Positions 20,846 to 28,052 of a DNA stretch of 64,000 nucleotides are shown piece after piece. A model generated the notes under the pieces. It saw only the letters and a list, made by a program, of their open reading frames with translations. It did no database searches and was not told where the DNA came from. The translations under genes were made by a program, and so were the position numbers. The stretch comes from Rhodococcus sp. H36-A4. GTDB lineage: Bacteria; Actinomycetota; Actinomycetes; Mycobacteriales; Mycobacteriaceae. The stretch covers positions 310,001 through 374,000 of the forward strand of contig NZ_JAPVLQ010000006.1 of the NCBI RefSeq assembly GCF_027158005.1. Direction: 5' to 3'. Position 1 is the first letter of the stretch. Every line of letters begins with the position of its first letter.

Positions 20846-23230
20846 ATGGTCACGAAGAGAAGTGCGAGTTCGCATGGACTGCATGCCGCCGATGCTCACG
20901 ATCTGATTCGAGTCCAGGGCGCCCGAGTGAACAATCTCAAAGACATCAGCGTCGATATACCCAAACGCAGGCTGACCGTCTTCACCGGTGTGTCCGGCTC
21001 GGGCAAAAGCTCGTTGGTATTCAACACCATTGCCGCGGAGTCACAGCGCATGATCAACGAAACCTACAGCACGTTCGTCCAAGGCTTCATGCCCACGCTC
21101 GCTCGGCCCGACGTCGACGTACTCGAAGGGCTGACAACGGCGATCATCGTCGATCAACAACGAATGGGTGTCGATCCGCGATCGACGGTCGGCACAGCCA
21201 CCGACGCCAACGCGATGCTTCGTATCCTCTTCAGCAGACTCGGCAAGCCACACATCGGTTCGGCGCAGGCGTACTCCTTCAACGTCGCCTCGATCTCCGG
21301 GGCGGGCGCGGTCACCATCGACCGAGGAGGCCGACAGACGAAGGAACGGCGCAGTTTCAGCATCACCGGAGGAATGTGCCCCCGATGCGAGGGACGAGGC
21401 TCGGTATCGGATTTCGATCTGTCCGCACTGTTCGATGCAGCCAAGTCCTTGAACGAGAACGCCATCACCGTGCCCGGCTACAGCATGGAAGGTTGGTACG
21501 GCCGCATCTACCGCGGCTGCGGCTTCTTCGATCCGGACAAACCGATCAGCAAATACACCAAGAAAGAAACAAACGATCTGCTCTACAAGGAGCCGACAAA
21601 AATCAAGGTCGAAGGCATCAACCTGACCTACACGGGACTGATCCCACAGATTCGAAAGTCGTTTCTGGCCAAGGATGTCGACGCGATGCAACCCCACATT
21701 CGTGCTTTCGTGGAGCGCGCAATCACCTTCGCAACGTGCCCAGACTGCGACGGCACCAGGCTCAGCGAGGCTGCGCGATCGTCGAAGATCAAGGGCAAGA
21801 ACATCGCCGACATCTGTGCGATGCAAATCAGTGATCTCGCCGAGTGGGTCGGTAATGTGCAGGAACCGACGATGACGCCGCTGCTGACGTCGTTGAGCGG
21901 CATCCTCGACTCGTTCGTCGAGATCGGGCTCGGATACCTGAGTCTGGACCGTCCATCCGGCACATTGTCCGGTGGTGAAGCCCAGCGCACCAAAATGATT
22001 CGCCACCTCGGTTCCTCGCTCACCGACGTCACCTATGTCTTCGACGAGCCCACGATCGGCCTGCATCCGCACGACATCGCTCGGATGAACGATCTCCTCC
22101 TGAGGCTTCGCGACAAAGGCAACACGGTGCTGGTGGTCGAGCACAAACCGGAAACGATAGCGATCGGCGACCACATCGTCGACCTCGGTCCCGGCGCCGG
22201 CAGCGGGGGAGGCGAGCTCTGTTTCGAAGGGACGGTCGAAGGACTCCGCGCAAGTCGGACCGTCACGGGCCGACATTTCGACGACCGGGCAGCACTGAAG
22301 GACTCCGTCCGGGCCTTTACCGAGGTTGTGGAAATCCGCGGTGCGACGTCCCACAACCTTCGATCCGTCGACGTCGATGTGCCGCTCGGAGTTCTCGTTG
22401 TCGTCACCGGTGTCGCCGGTTCGGGCAAGAGTTCGCTGATTCACGGATCTCTGTCCGGACTGGACGACGTCATCTCGGTCGATCAGGGAGCGATCCGCGG
22501 ATCCCGACGCAGTAATCCAGCTACGTATACCGGGCTACTCGATCCGATTCGAAAAGCGTTTGCCAAAGCCAACGGCGTCAAACCTGCTTTGTTCAGCGCC
22601 AACTCCGACGGTGCATGCCCGAACTGCAACGGTGCGGGCGTCATCTACAGTGATCTCGCAATAATGGCCGGGGTTGCCACCGTATGTGAAGTGTGTGAGG
22701 GCAAGCGTTTTCAGGCATCGGTGCTGGAGTATTTTTTCGGTGGCCGAAATATCAGCGAAGTTCTCGAAATGCCGGTGTCCGAAGCCGAGGACTTCTTCGG
22801 CAAAGGCGATGCGAAGATACTGTCCGCACACAAGATACTGAGCAGACTCTGCGACGTCGGCCTCGGTTACATCAAGCTGGGTCAGCCTCTGACCACACTG
22901 TCAGGTGGTGAACGGCAGCGCCTCGAGCTCGCGACCCACTTGAGCGAAAAAGGCCGAATCTACGTACTCGACGAACCGACCACCGGTCTCCATCTCGCCG
23001 ACGTCGAGCAATTTCTCGGCCTACTCGATCGCCTCGTCGACTCCGGTAAATCGGTAGTGGTGATCGAACACCATCAAGCTGTGATGGCGCATGCGGACTG
23101 GATCATCGATCTCGGACCCGGAGCCGGACACGACGGCGGCAAGATCGTTTTCGAAGGTACGCCCGCAGATCTCGTCGCCGACCGAACGACCCTTACCGGC
23201 GACTACCTCGCGCGATATGTCGGTAACTGA
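20846..23230 (+). CDS. UvrA-like ABC ATPase, short drug-resistance (DrrC-like) type
   Basis: 794 residues, clearly shorter than housekeeping UvrA (about 950). Two ABC ATPase halves are present: Walker A GVSGSGKSS and GVAGSGKSS, signatures LSGGEAQR and LSGGERQR, Walker B FDEPTIGLHP and LDEPTTGLH. Zinc-binding CxxC pairs include CPRCEGRG, CPDCDG, CPNCNGAG and CEVCEG. The missing length is consistent with loss of insertion regions, as in the DrrC class, whose members protect producers of DNA-binding antibiotics. It is therefore unlikely to be the main excision-repair subunit. No UvrB is adjacent. The ATG is preceded by a GGAG ribosome-binding site. Its nearness to a peptide synthetase is suggestive, but 6 kb and several unrelated genes separate them. 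Confidence 0.9.
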   Translation: MVTKRSASSHGLHAADAHDLIRVQGARVNNLKDISVDIPKRRLTVFTGVSGSGKSSLVFNTIAAESQRMINETYSTFVQGFMPTLARPDVDVLEGLTTAIIVDQQRMGVDPRSTVGTATDANAMLRILFSRLGKPHIGSAQAYSFNVASISGAGAVTIDRGGRQTKERRSFSITGGMCPRCEGRGSVSDFDLSALFDAAKSLNENAITVPGYSMEGWYGRIYRGCGFFDPDKPISKYTKKETNDLLYKEPTKIKVEGINLTYTGLIPQIRKSFLAKDVDAMQPHIRAFVERAITFATCPDCDGTRLSEAARSSKIKGKNIADICAMQISDLAEWVGNVQEPTMTPLLTSLSGILDSFVEIGLGYLSLDRPSGTLSGGEAQRTKMIRHLGSSLTDVTYVFDEPTIGLHPHDIARMNDLLLRLRDKGNTVLVVEHKPETIAIGDHIVDLGPGAGSGGGELCFEGTVEGLRASRTVTGRHFDDRAALKDSVRAFTEVVEIRGATSHNLRSVDVDVPLGVLVVVTGVAGSGKSSLIHGSLSGLDDVISVDQGAIRGSRRSNPATYTGLLDPIRKAFAKANGVKPALFSANSDGACPNCNGAGVIYSDLAIMAGVATVCEVCEGKRFQASVLEYFFGGRNISEVLEMPVSEAEDFFGKGDAKILSAHKILSRLCDVGLGYIKLGQPLTTLSGGERQRLELATHLSEKGRIYVLDEPTTGLHLADVEQFLGLLDRLVDSGKSVVVIEHHQAVMAHADWIIDLGPGAGHDGGKIVFEGTPADLVADRTTLTGDYLARYVGN

Positions 23231-23257
23231 CCGACAGCGGAAAAAGCTGAGCAGTTC

Positions 23258-24667
23258 TCAGGGGACATCAGGCCAGCCACGCTCGGATGGGATGGAGCCA
23301 TCAGCAACAGCTTTGGCCAGTTGAGCGTGGTCTGCTGTGTTTTGGTCGGCATAGGCGCTTGCGAACGCAACCATCGCTTCCTCGACCTTACTGCCACCGC
23401 CGAGATAGTCGGCGATAGCTGCAGCGTCACCGCTACGAGCATGAGCGCGCGCCAGGACGTTGCCGCAGGCTGCTGCAAATTGCGGGAGACGAAGAGCGAC
23501 GACCTCACCTTTGGGGATTACTTTGCCGTCGCGGAACTGCCTGACGTAGAAATCCAAATCGAGGTGCAGATTCGCGTCCTGAAAAGATGTCCATCCCACG
23601 AACATGTCGGTGGCGCTCTGGATCATGCGTTGACCATGCACTACGCGTGATCCGTGGTTTTCGTACTGGCTCTTGCCCAGGAACTGTTCGTAGACAGATG
23701 GGCCCGCCTGTTTGATCTGCAGTAGCAGTGGGTCTTTTGTGCGCCGTTCCTCGAGCAGTGTCAGGAACACCCGCATGCCGACACTTCCGACGCCGACGAC
23801 TTGACGTACTGCGTCGACCACGTCGTAACGGGTGAGCAGGTTATCGAGATGGTCGGGGATGGAGTCGTAATACTTGCGCATCACGTCGAGCAAGATTTGA
23901 TCAGCCGCGTCGCCGAGCCGGTGTACTCGATACGGGGGATCCTCGGTGATCACTCGATGGCCGTCGACCAGAGTGGTGAGCTTCTTCGAGGCCACCCGGC
24001 CTGTCCGCTTTTTGGCACGCTTCTCGATGAGCGCATCCATTTCGCCCTCATCGTCGGTGGTCGCATACTCGACCAACTGGTCGACACCGACTTTGTCGTA
24101 CCAGACGTCGATCTGCGGCATCGTTGCGTAAGTCTTCATGTGCTTGCGATAGCTGCGGTACCCAGCTCGAACCGACTCTTGTGCAAGCCTTTCCGGCACG
24201 CCGTTGTCTCGCGCAAGCACGACGACGCTCGCGAGAAAACGTTTGAGGTCCCACTCGAACGGCCCGGGTAGGGTCTCGTCGAAGTCCCGCAGATCGAAGA
24301 GGAGATTTCGCTCGGGAGAGGTCCACGGACCGTAGTTCAGGATGTGCGCATCGCCGCACATCTGGACCATGATCCCGGTATTTGCGGTGGAGGCGAGGTC
24401 GGCGGCCATCACTGCCGCGGCCCCACGGTAGTACGTCCAGGGAGAATGGCTCATTCGCCCATGTCGGATCGGGAGGAGGTCCGGTGCTCGAATATCGCTC
24501 TGCGCCAGTATTGTCTGCAGAGGGTCATGACCGCGAGTTGCCGAGTTCCAACTTCCAAGCTCCCGGCGCGATACCAAGGCACGCGCAGCACGCCCTGAAC
24601 CCGAATGCTCGGGTGACGGTGCATCGACTATCGCGGGAGCCCGGTTAGGCGTTGACCGTGTGCTCAC
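23258..24667 (-). CDS. DUF2252 family protein (kinase-like fold, function unknown)
   Basis: 469 residues if translation starts at the GTG at 24667, chosen because AAGGAG sits exactly 5 bases upstream; the frame stays open to 24811 but would then run into the divergent gene. The family hallmarks are visible: PIRHGRMSHSPWTYYRGAAAVMAADL, GDAHILNYGPW, FDLRDFDETLPGPFEWDLKRF and YVRQFRDGK. The GDxHxxN and DFDE motifs resemble the catalytic and metal-binding motifs of aminoglycoside-phosphotransferase-like kinases, so an unknown kinase activity is plausible. It shows no operon partner. Confidence 0.9.
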   Translation of the reverse strand: MSTRSTPNRAPAIVDAPSPEHSGSGRAARALVSRRELGSWNSATRGHDPLQTILAQSDIRAPDLLPIRHGRMSHSPWTYYRGAAAVMAADLASTANTGIMVQMCGDAHILNYGPWTSPERNLLFDLRDFDETLPGPFEWDLKRFLASVVVLARDNGVPERLAQESVRAGYRSYRKHMKTYATMPQIDVWYDKVGVDQLVEYATTDDEGEMDALIEKRAKKRTGRVASKKLTTLVDGHRVITEDPPYRVHRLGDAADQILLDVMRKYYDSIPDHLDNLLTRYDVVDAVRQVVGVGSVGMRVFLTLLEERRTKDPLLLQIKQAGPSVYEQFLGKSQYENHGSRVVHGQRMIQSATDMFVGWTSFQDANLHLDLDFYVRQFRDGKVIPKGEVVALRLPQFAAACGNVLARAHARSGDAAAIADYLGGGSKVEEAMVAFASAYADQNTADHAQLAKAVADGSIPSERGWPDVP

Positions 24668-24842
24668 GGGCACTCCTTCGTCATCATGTGCGGTGGCATC
24701 GCTCAGGCGTGTCGAGTTCACCAGAGACCGAGATGCTGTCCTCGGCATTCGAGCATGGTCCTTTTCCGGTCCAGGCAGCATCACCCGCCCAGGATGATTC
24801 TGCTTCAGCACCCATAGTGGCGTGGCGGGGCATAATGAACCG

Positions 24843-25727
24843 ATGGCTCTCGCCTCACACCGACGCTTCGATTACTCGGCAATCACCGATCGTCCACAGT
24901 TCGAGTGGCCAGGTGGTGCTCGTCTTGCGGTGTACGTCGCCGTCAACTGCGAGCACTTTCCCTACGACGACGGCCCCCCCGGCCTCGGCTACACCCCGGA
25001 TATGGATCAACCGAACACCTATAACTGGGGGTGGCGTGAGTACGGTAACCGTGTAGGCGGATTCCGGATCGCAGAAACTCTGGAGCGGAGCGGGATACGG
25101 CCCACCCTGTTGCTCAACACCGAAACATACGATCACGCACCGGAGTTGCTCGACGCATTTCGTGAACTCGACGCTGACTTCGTAGCCCACGGCCGCACCA
25201 ACGCCGTCCAACCCAACCAACAGGACGAGACCGACGAGCGTCAGACCATCGACGAGGTCTATCGCACGATCGAACGCCTCGAAGGGATACCGCCTCGCGG
25301 GTGGATGAGTCCCGGCGCCAATCCGAGTCGCGTAACCGAAGACCTCCTTGCCGATCGTGGATTCGATTACACACTCGACTGGCCGATCGATGATCAACCG
25401 GTATGGCTTTCCACCCGCGGCGGACCGTTGCTCAGCGTTCCGTACCCCCACGAGGCCAACGATCTACCGGCATTCGTTCACCATCACGGCACAGCGGACG
25501 AGTTCGAGCGCACGATCATCGATTCGTTCGAAGAACTTAAGGACAATTCAGCCGAGCAGTCCGTGGTGCTGGCCATCTCGATTCACACATTCCTGACCGG
25601 ACAGCCGTATCGACTCCGTCGATTTCGCGCCGCCCTCGAACACATGACGGCGAGTGCCGACGGCGTTTGGTTCACGACGGCAGGTGACATCGCTGGCCAC
25701 TTCCGAAGCGTCATGCCTCCGAAATAG
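24843..25727 (+). CDS. Polysaccharide deacetylase family protein (PuuE/allantoinase-like)
   Basis: 294 residues from the ATG at 24843; an in-frame GTG at 24822 would add seven. The NodB-like metal-dependent hydrolase fold is indicated by YVAVNCEHFPYDD, LLNTETYDHAPELLDAF, FVAHGRTNA, the long SPGANPSRVTEDLLADRGFDYTLDW segment and ISIHTFLTGQPYRLRRF near the end. Members closest in appearance act on C-N bonds of small molecules such as allantoin or imides rather than on cell-wall polymers, and no signal peptide is seen, so a cytoplasmic amidohydrolase role is more likely. Substrate unknown. A hairpin terminator follows the stop codon. Confidence 0.86.
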   Translation: MALASHRRFDYSAITDRPQFEWPGGARLAVYVAVNCEHFPYDDGPPGLGYTPDMDQPNTYNWGWREYGNRVGGFRIAETLERSGIRPTLLLNTETYDHAPELLDAFRELDADFVAHGRTNAVQPNQQDETDERQTIDEVYRTIERLEGIPPRGWMSPGANPSRVTEDLLADRGFDYTLDWPIDDQPVWLSTRGGPLLSVPYPHEANDLPAFVHHHGTADEFERTIIDSFEELKDNSAEQSVVLAISIHTFLTGQPYRLRRFRAALEHMTASADGVWFTTAGDIAGHFRSVMPPK

Positions 25728-25730
25728 CAC

Positions 25731-25775
25731 TGAACCTTGTCGAACCGGTGGAGGAAACCGATCCGACAAGGTTCA
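25731..25775 (+). terminator. Hairpin terminator after the deacetylase gene
   Basis: 12-bp perfect arms (25731-25742 and 25764-25775) begin three bases after the stop codon; a short inner pairing can form within the 21-base loop. There is no T-run. Confidence 0.6.
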
Positions 25776-25797
25776 GATGTCGAGAACAAGCCTGGCG

Positions 25798-26121
25798 CTA
25801 CTGGCGCGATACTGCGACTCTGGCGATGTCGGCGGGGTCGATGACGTGCGAATGGTCGTCGTCGTCGCCGACATCGGTCGTTTCGTCGGCGGAGAAAACC
25901 ATCGGCTGTGTCTGATCTACCCGACCGTTACCGACTTCGCGACCATCGTAGAAGACGGTGACGGTGCCGCCCTTGGCGAGACCGCCTCCGTCGTAGGCAA
26001 ACTCTGCACGGATCTGGTGCTTGCCCGGGCTGATCGCTTCTGTTGCGGTGGCGGTGAATTCAGTCATTCCGAGCAAGTTGTACACGAAGGATGCGTACCT
26101 ATTCTTGATGTCGAGGACGTT
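25798..26121 (-). pseudogene. Remnant of an arylsulfatase gene (C-terminal fragment)
   Basis: Read on the minus strand, the segment encodes FVYNLLGMTEFTATA, GKHQIRAEFAYDGGGLAKGG, GRVDQTQPMVFSADETTDVG and a terminal HVIDPADIARVAVSRQ. These match the conserved C-terminal region of type I arylsulfatases, recalled from the family. The blocks that normally lie between NVLDIKNR and YNLLG, and between SADETTDVG and the final helix, are missing, and the catalytic CxPSR domain is absent altogether. The frame stays open to 26298, but the upstream part resembles nothing in the family and overlaps the neighbouring gene by a few bases. I read it as a decayed gene with internal deletions rather than a functional small protein. 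Confidence 0.8.
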
Positions 26122-26275
26122 GGAGAATCGTCGAATCCGATTGATAAAGTCAGCACACAGGTTTACCAGTGGGGGATAGGTGACTCCACTGGGACGCACA
26201 TGATCGACATGCACCTGCAGCCCGAGGCGGGGGACGTGTCCGCCTCGGGCCGACTTCCCTTGCCGCCGAAGTGCT

Positions 26276-26680
26276 TCAGTCAGTCCTCCAGGAGGCAACT
26301 GCCCAGATTACGACGATATCGATGGCGATCACCAAAACCGACCACCATGGGTAGTAGGGGAGCCAAAGAAAATTGGCGATGATCGATAGCGCTGCGATCA
26401 CAATTGCACCGACTCGGGCCCAGACAGCTCCACTGAACATGCCGATTGCAATAAGCGCACCGAGTACACCTACAATCGTGACGATCCAACCCCACGTGGT
26501 GAGATCGAATTTGTAGATGTACTCAGGTCCGGCGACAAACAATGCGTCTTTCGATATCGCCGAAATACCCTGCAGCACTGTCAAAATCGACACAGTAAGC
26601 AGCAGGATTGCGGCGGCAAATGTTGTTCCGGCTGCAAATCCTTGTTTTACGGGATGGCGATCGTGTTCAGCAGTCATCAC
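26276..26680 (-). CDS. Small four-helix membrane protein (DUF7144-like)
   Basis: 134 residues with four hydrophobic segments at about 14-36, 62-80, 86-103 and 108-128, and a short cytoplasmic N-terminus. The periplasmic-side YIYKFDLTTWGW segment between helices one and two is characteristic of a widespread actinobacterial membrane family usually annotated DUF7144. Function unknown. The 3' end runs a few codons into the open frame of the arylsulfatase remnant. Confidence 0.85.
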   Translation of the reverse strand: MMTAEHDRHPVKQGFAAGTTFAAAILLLTVSILTVLQGISAISKDALFVAGPEYIYKFDLTTWGWIVTIVGVLGALIAIGMFSGAVWARVGAIVIAALSIIANFLWLPYYPWWSVLVIAIDIVVIWAVASWRTD

Positions 26681-26882
26681 ATTCCTCTATCCTCGCGGCA
26701 GCGGTTGTCGAATTCGAGTGTGAGCCGTCCTGGGCTGAAAATACTCACCCACTGCGGATGAATCCCGCCTGTGGCGCCGAATTCTCGTCTGGATCCACGG
26801 GCGGGAAAGGAAGATCAGAGCATTGGCTGCTGACGGGTGCGAGACCCGCAGATCATCCAGAGGTCTTCAGGGCAGCTGACCG

Positions 26883-26927
26883 TTTCAACCTGTCGAATCG
26901 TCACAGTGACGATTCGACAGGTTGAAA
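26883..26927. repeat. 45-bp near-perfect palindrome
   Basis: 22-bp arms (26883-26904 and 26906-26927) are exact reverse complements around a single A at 26905. This is too long for a typical operator, and there is no T-run or upstream gene end to make it a terminator. It could form a cruciform or mark a recombination or attachment site. Confidence 0.85.
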
Positions 26928-27016
26928 GCCTGCCAAGGGGGGATGGACTGCGAGGTAGCGTCCGGGAGTTTCGGCAGGAATGCACATGGACCCGCAGCGA
27001 TGCATCTGGAGGCATC

Positions 27017-27065
27017 GAAAATTTTGCCACGCAAGTGGAATGCAGCGAGCGTGGCAAAAATTTTC
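27017..27065. repeat. Imperfect inverted repeat with AT-rich outer arms
   Basis: GAAAATTTTGCCACGC (27017-27032) faces its reverse complement with one extra A (27049-27065), separated by 16 bases. It lies 90 bp from the 45-bp palindrome. Confidence 0.75.
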
Positions 27066-27426
27066 AATATGCGTGCATTTCGCGCTTGCGCGATTCGGCG
27101 TACTGCTCACAAGCGACTGATCGATGGAGGCTGAAGGCTGATTACCCACTGAAGTAGCTCACCGTGCCGACTGCGCGCTGACCTGGTAAACCTGTATTTT
27201 GGCCAATTTGCCGATAATCAACATTATGTCAAGTAATATGTTGGATGTTGTCCCCTGTCGAGAACTTTTCCACTTCGTGTACCAGTCGATACAACTCGCG
27301 CACTCTGCGTGACACATGCAGACACGTCAGCCGACGGTCGGCGGACCATCGGTGTGTGGCCGCTGCGCGATGGCTATACCAGGCACCGGGTCATTCGGCG
27401 CAACGAATCGATTCGCTGCGCCTGTT

Positions 27427-27813
27427 TCACTGCGGCCGTTCGGGGTCCGTCGGGTTCTTCATTCTGGGCCGCAGATTGTAGCCGCCGTACCACTGGTGCA
27501 CTGCTTGCTTGCTCATGCCGAGAACGTCGCCAATCTTCGACCACGGCACCGGCGGTCTTGCACTGCGCAGTCGCTCGATGATGGCGTAGCGGTCGGCGAT
27601 CATCGTCGAAGCCAGGAACGCGTTGATCTCGAGCGCATCGAAATCAGAGACGGCCTCAATGCGACGCCGCTCGGCGTCGGTGATCCACTTTTCAGCATCC
27701 TCACGCCCCAGATTGCGCACACCTTCGGCGAGCTCGACCGCTGCGAGGGCGGCGTTGTATTCGTCGTACATCGCGGACAGTTCGGCCGCGGTGAGTTTCT
27801 TCGTGGAATACAT
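27427..27813 (-). CDS. Small helix-turn-helix protein
   Basis: 128 residues from the ATG at 27813; the frame is open for 70 more codons, but that part has unbiased composition and no ribosome-binding site. The first two thirds are acidic helices (AELSAMYDEYNAALAAVELAEG). The C-terminal part contains a helix-turn-helix, PWSKIGDVLGMSKQAVHQWYGG, as in sigma-70 region 4-like or XRE-like small regulators, and ends with a basic tail. A CGTCAA-N6-TTGACG dyad covers the start region, consistent with autoregulation. No partner gene is evident. Confidence 0.8.
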   Translation of the reverse strand: MYSTKKLTAAELSAMYDEYNAALAAVELAEGVRNLGREDAEKWITDAERRRIEAVSDFDALEINAFLASTMIADRYAIIERLRSARPPVPWSKIGDVLGMSKQAVHQWYGGYNLRPRMKNPTDPERPQ

Positions 27814-27815
27814 AT

Positions 27816-27833
27816 CGTCAACATATCTTGACG
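27816..27833. promoter_or_regulatory. Candidate operator of the HTH gene
   Basis: CGTCAA-N6-TTGACG dyad immediately upstream of the ATG. The half ATCTTGACG recurs at 27852-27860. Binding by the adjacent HTH protein is inferred only. Confidence 0.4.
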
Positions 27834-28052
27834 ACTTACAATCGCCAAAAAATCTTGACGTCGGCAAGCAAAAAGCATGTCTCACTGGAGCGGCACGGCC
27901 GCTTCCTACGGGACGCGATAGCCGGCCCTGGGAAAACCTGGTGCCCCGAGCATCGGAACCCGCGTGCAGGCACCGAATTACAAACCTACGCCGCTGGTGT
28001 GGCGGGCAATCGAAGTCACCCACTGGCCGTCCACACGTAACCGAGGGTGGGG

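Larger units (their letters stand above)
26681..27426. other. 746-bp non-coding gap rich in inverted repeats
   Basis: No gene is supported on either strand. The region is less GC-rich than its flanks in places and contains a 45-bp near-perfect palindrome (26883-26927), an imperfect AT-rich inverted repeat (27017-27065) and a CAACAT...ATGTTG dyad (27219-27243). Overlapping short frames on both strands across the palindromes are by-products of the symmetry. Confidence 0.7.

Noticed and set aside
21041-22444. Minus-strand open frame of 467 codons inside the UvrA-like gene
   Set aside because: It is antisense to conserved ABC ATPase motifs and has no motif of its own.
23218-23236. Short hairpin TGTCGGT/ACCGACA over the UvrA-like stop codon
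   Set aside because: 7-bp stem including coding bases and no T-run; likely chance.
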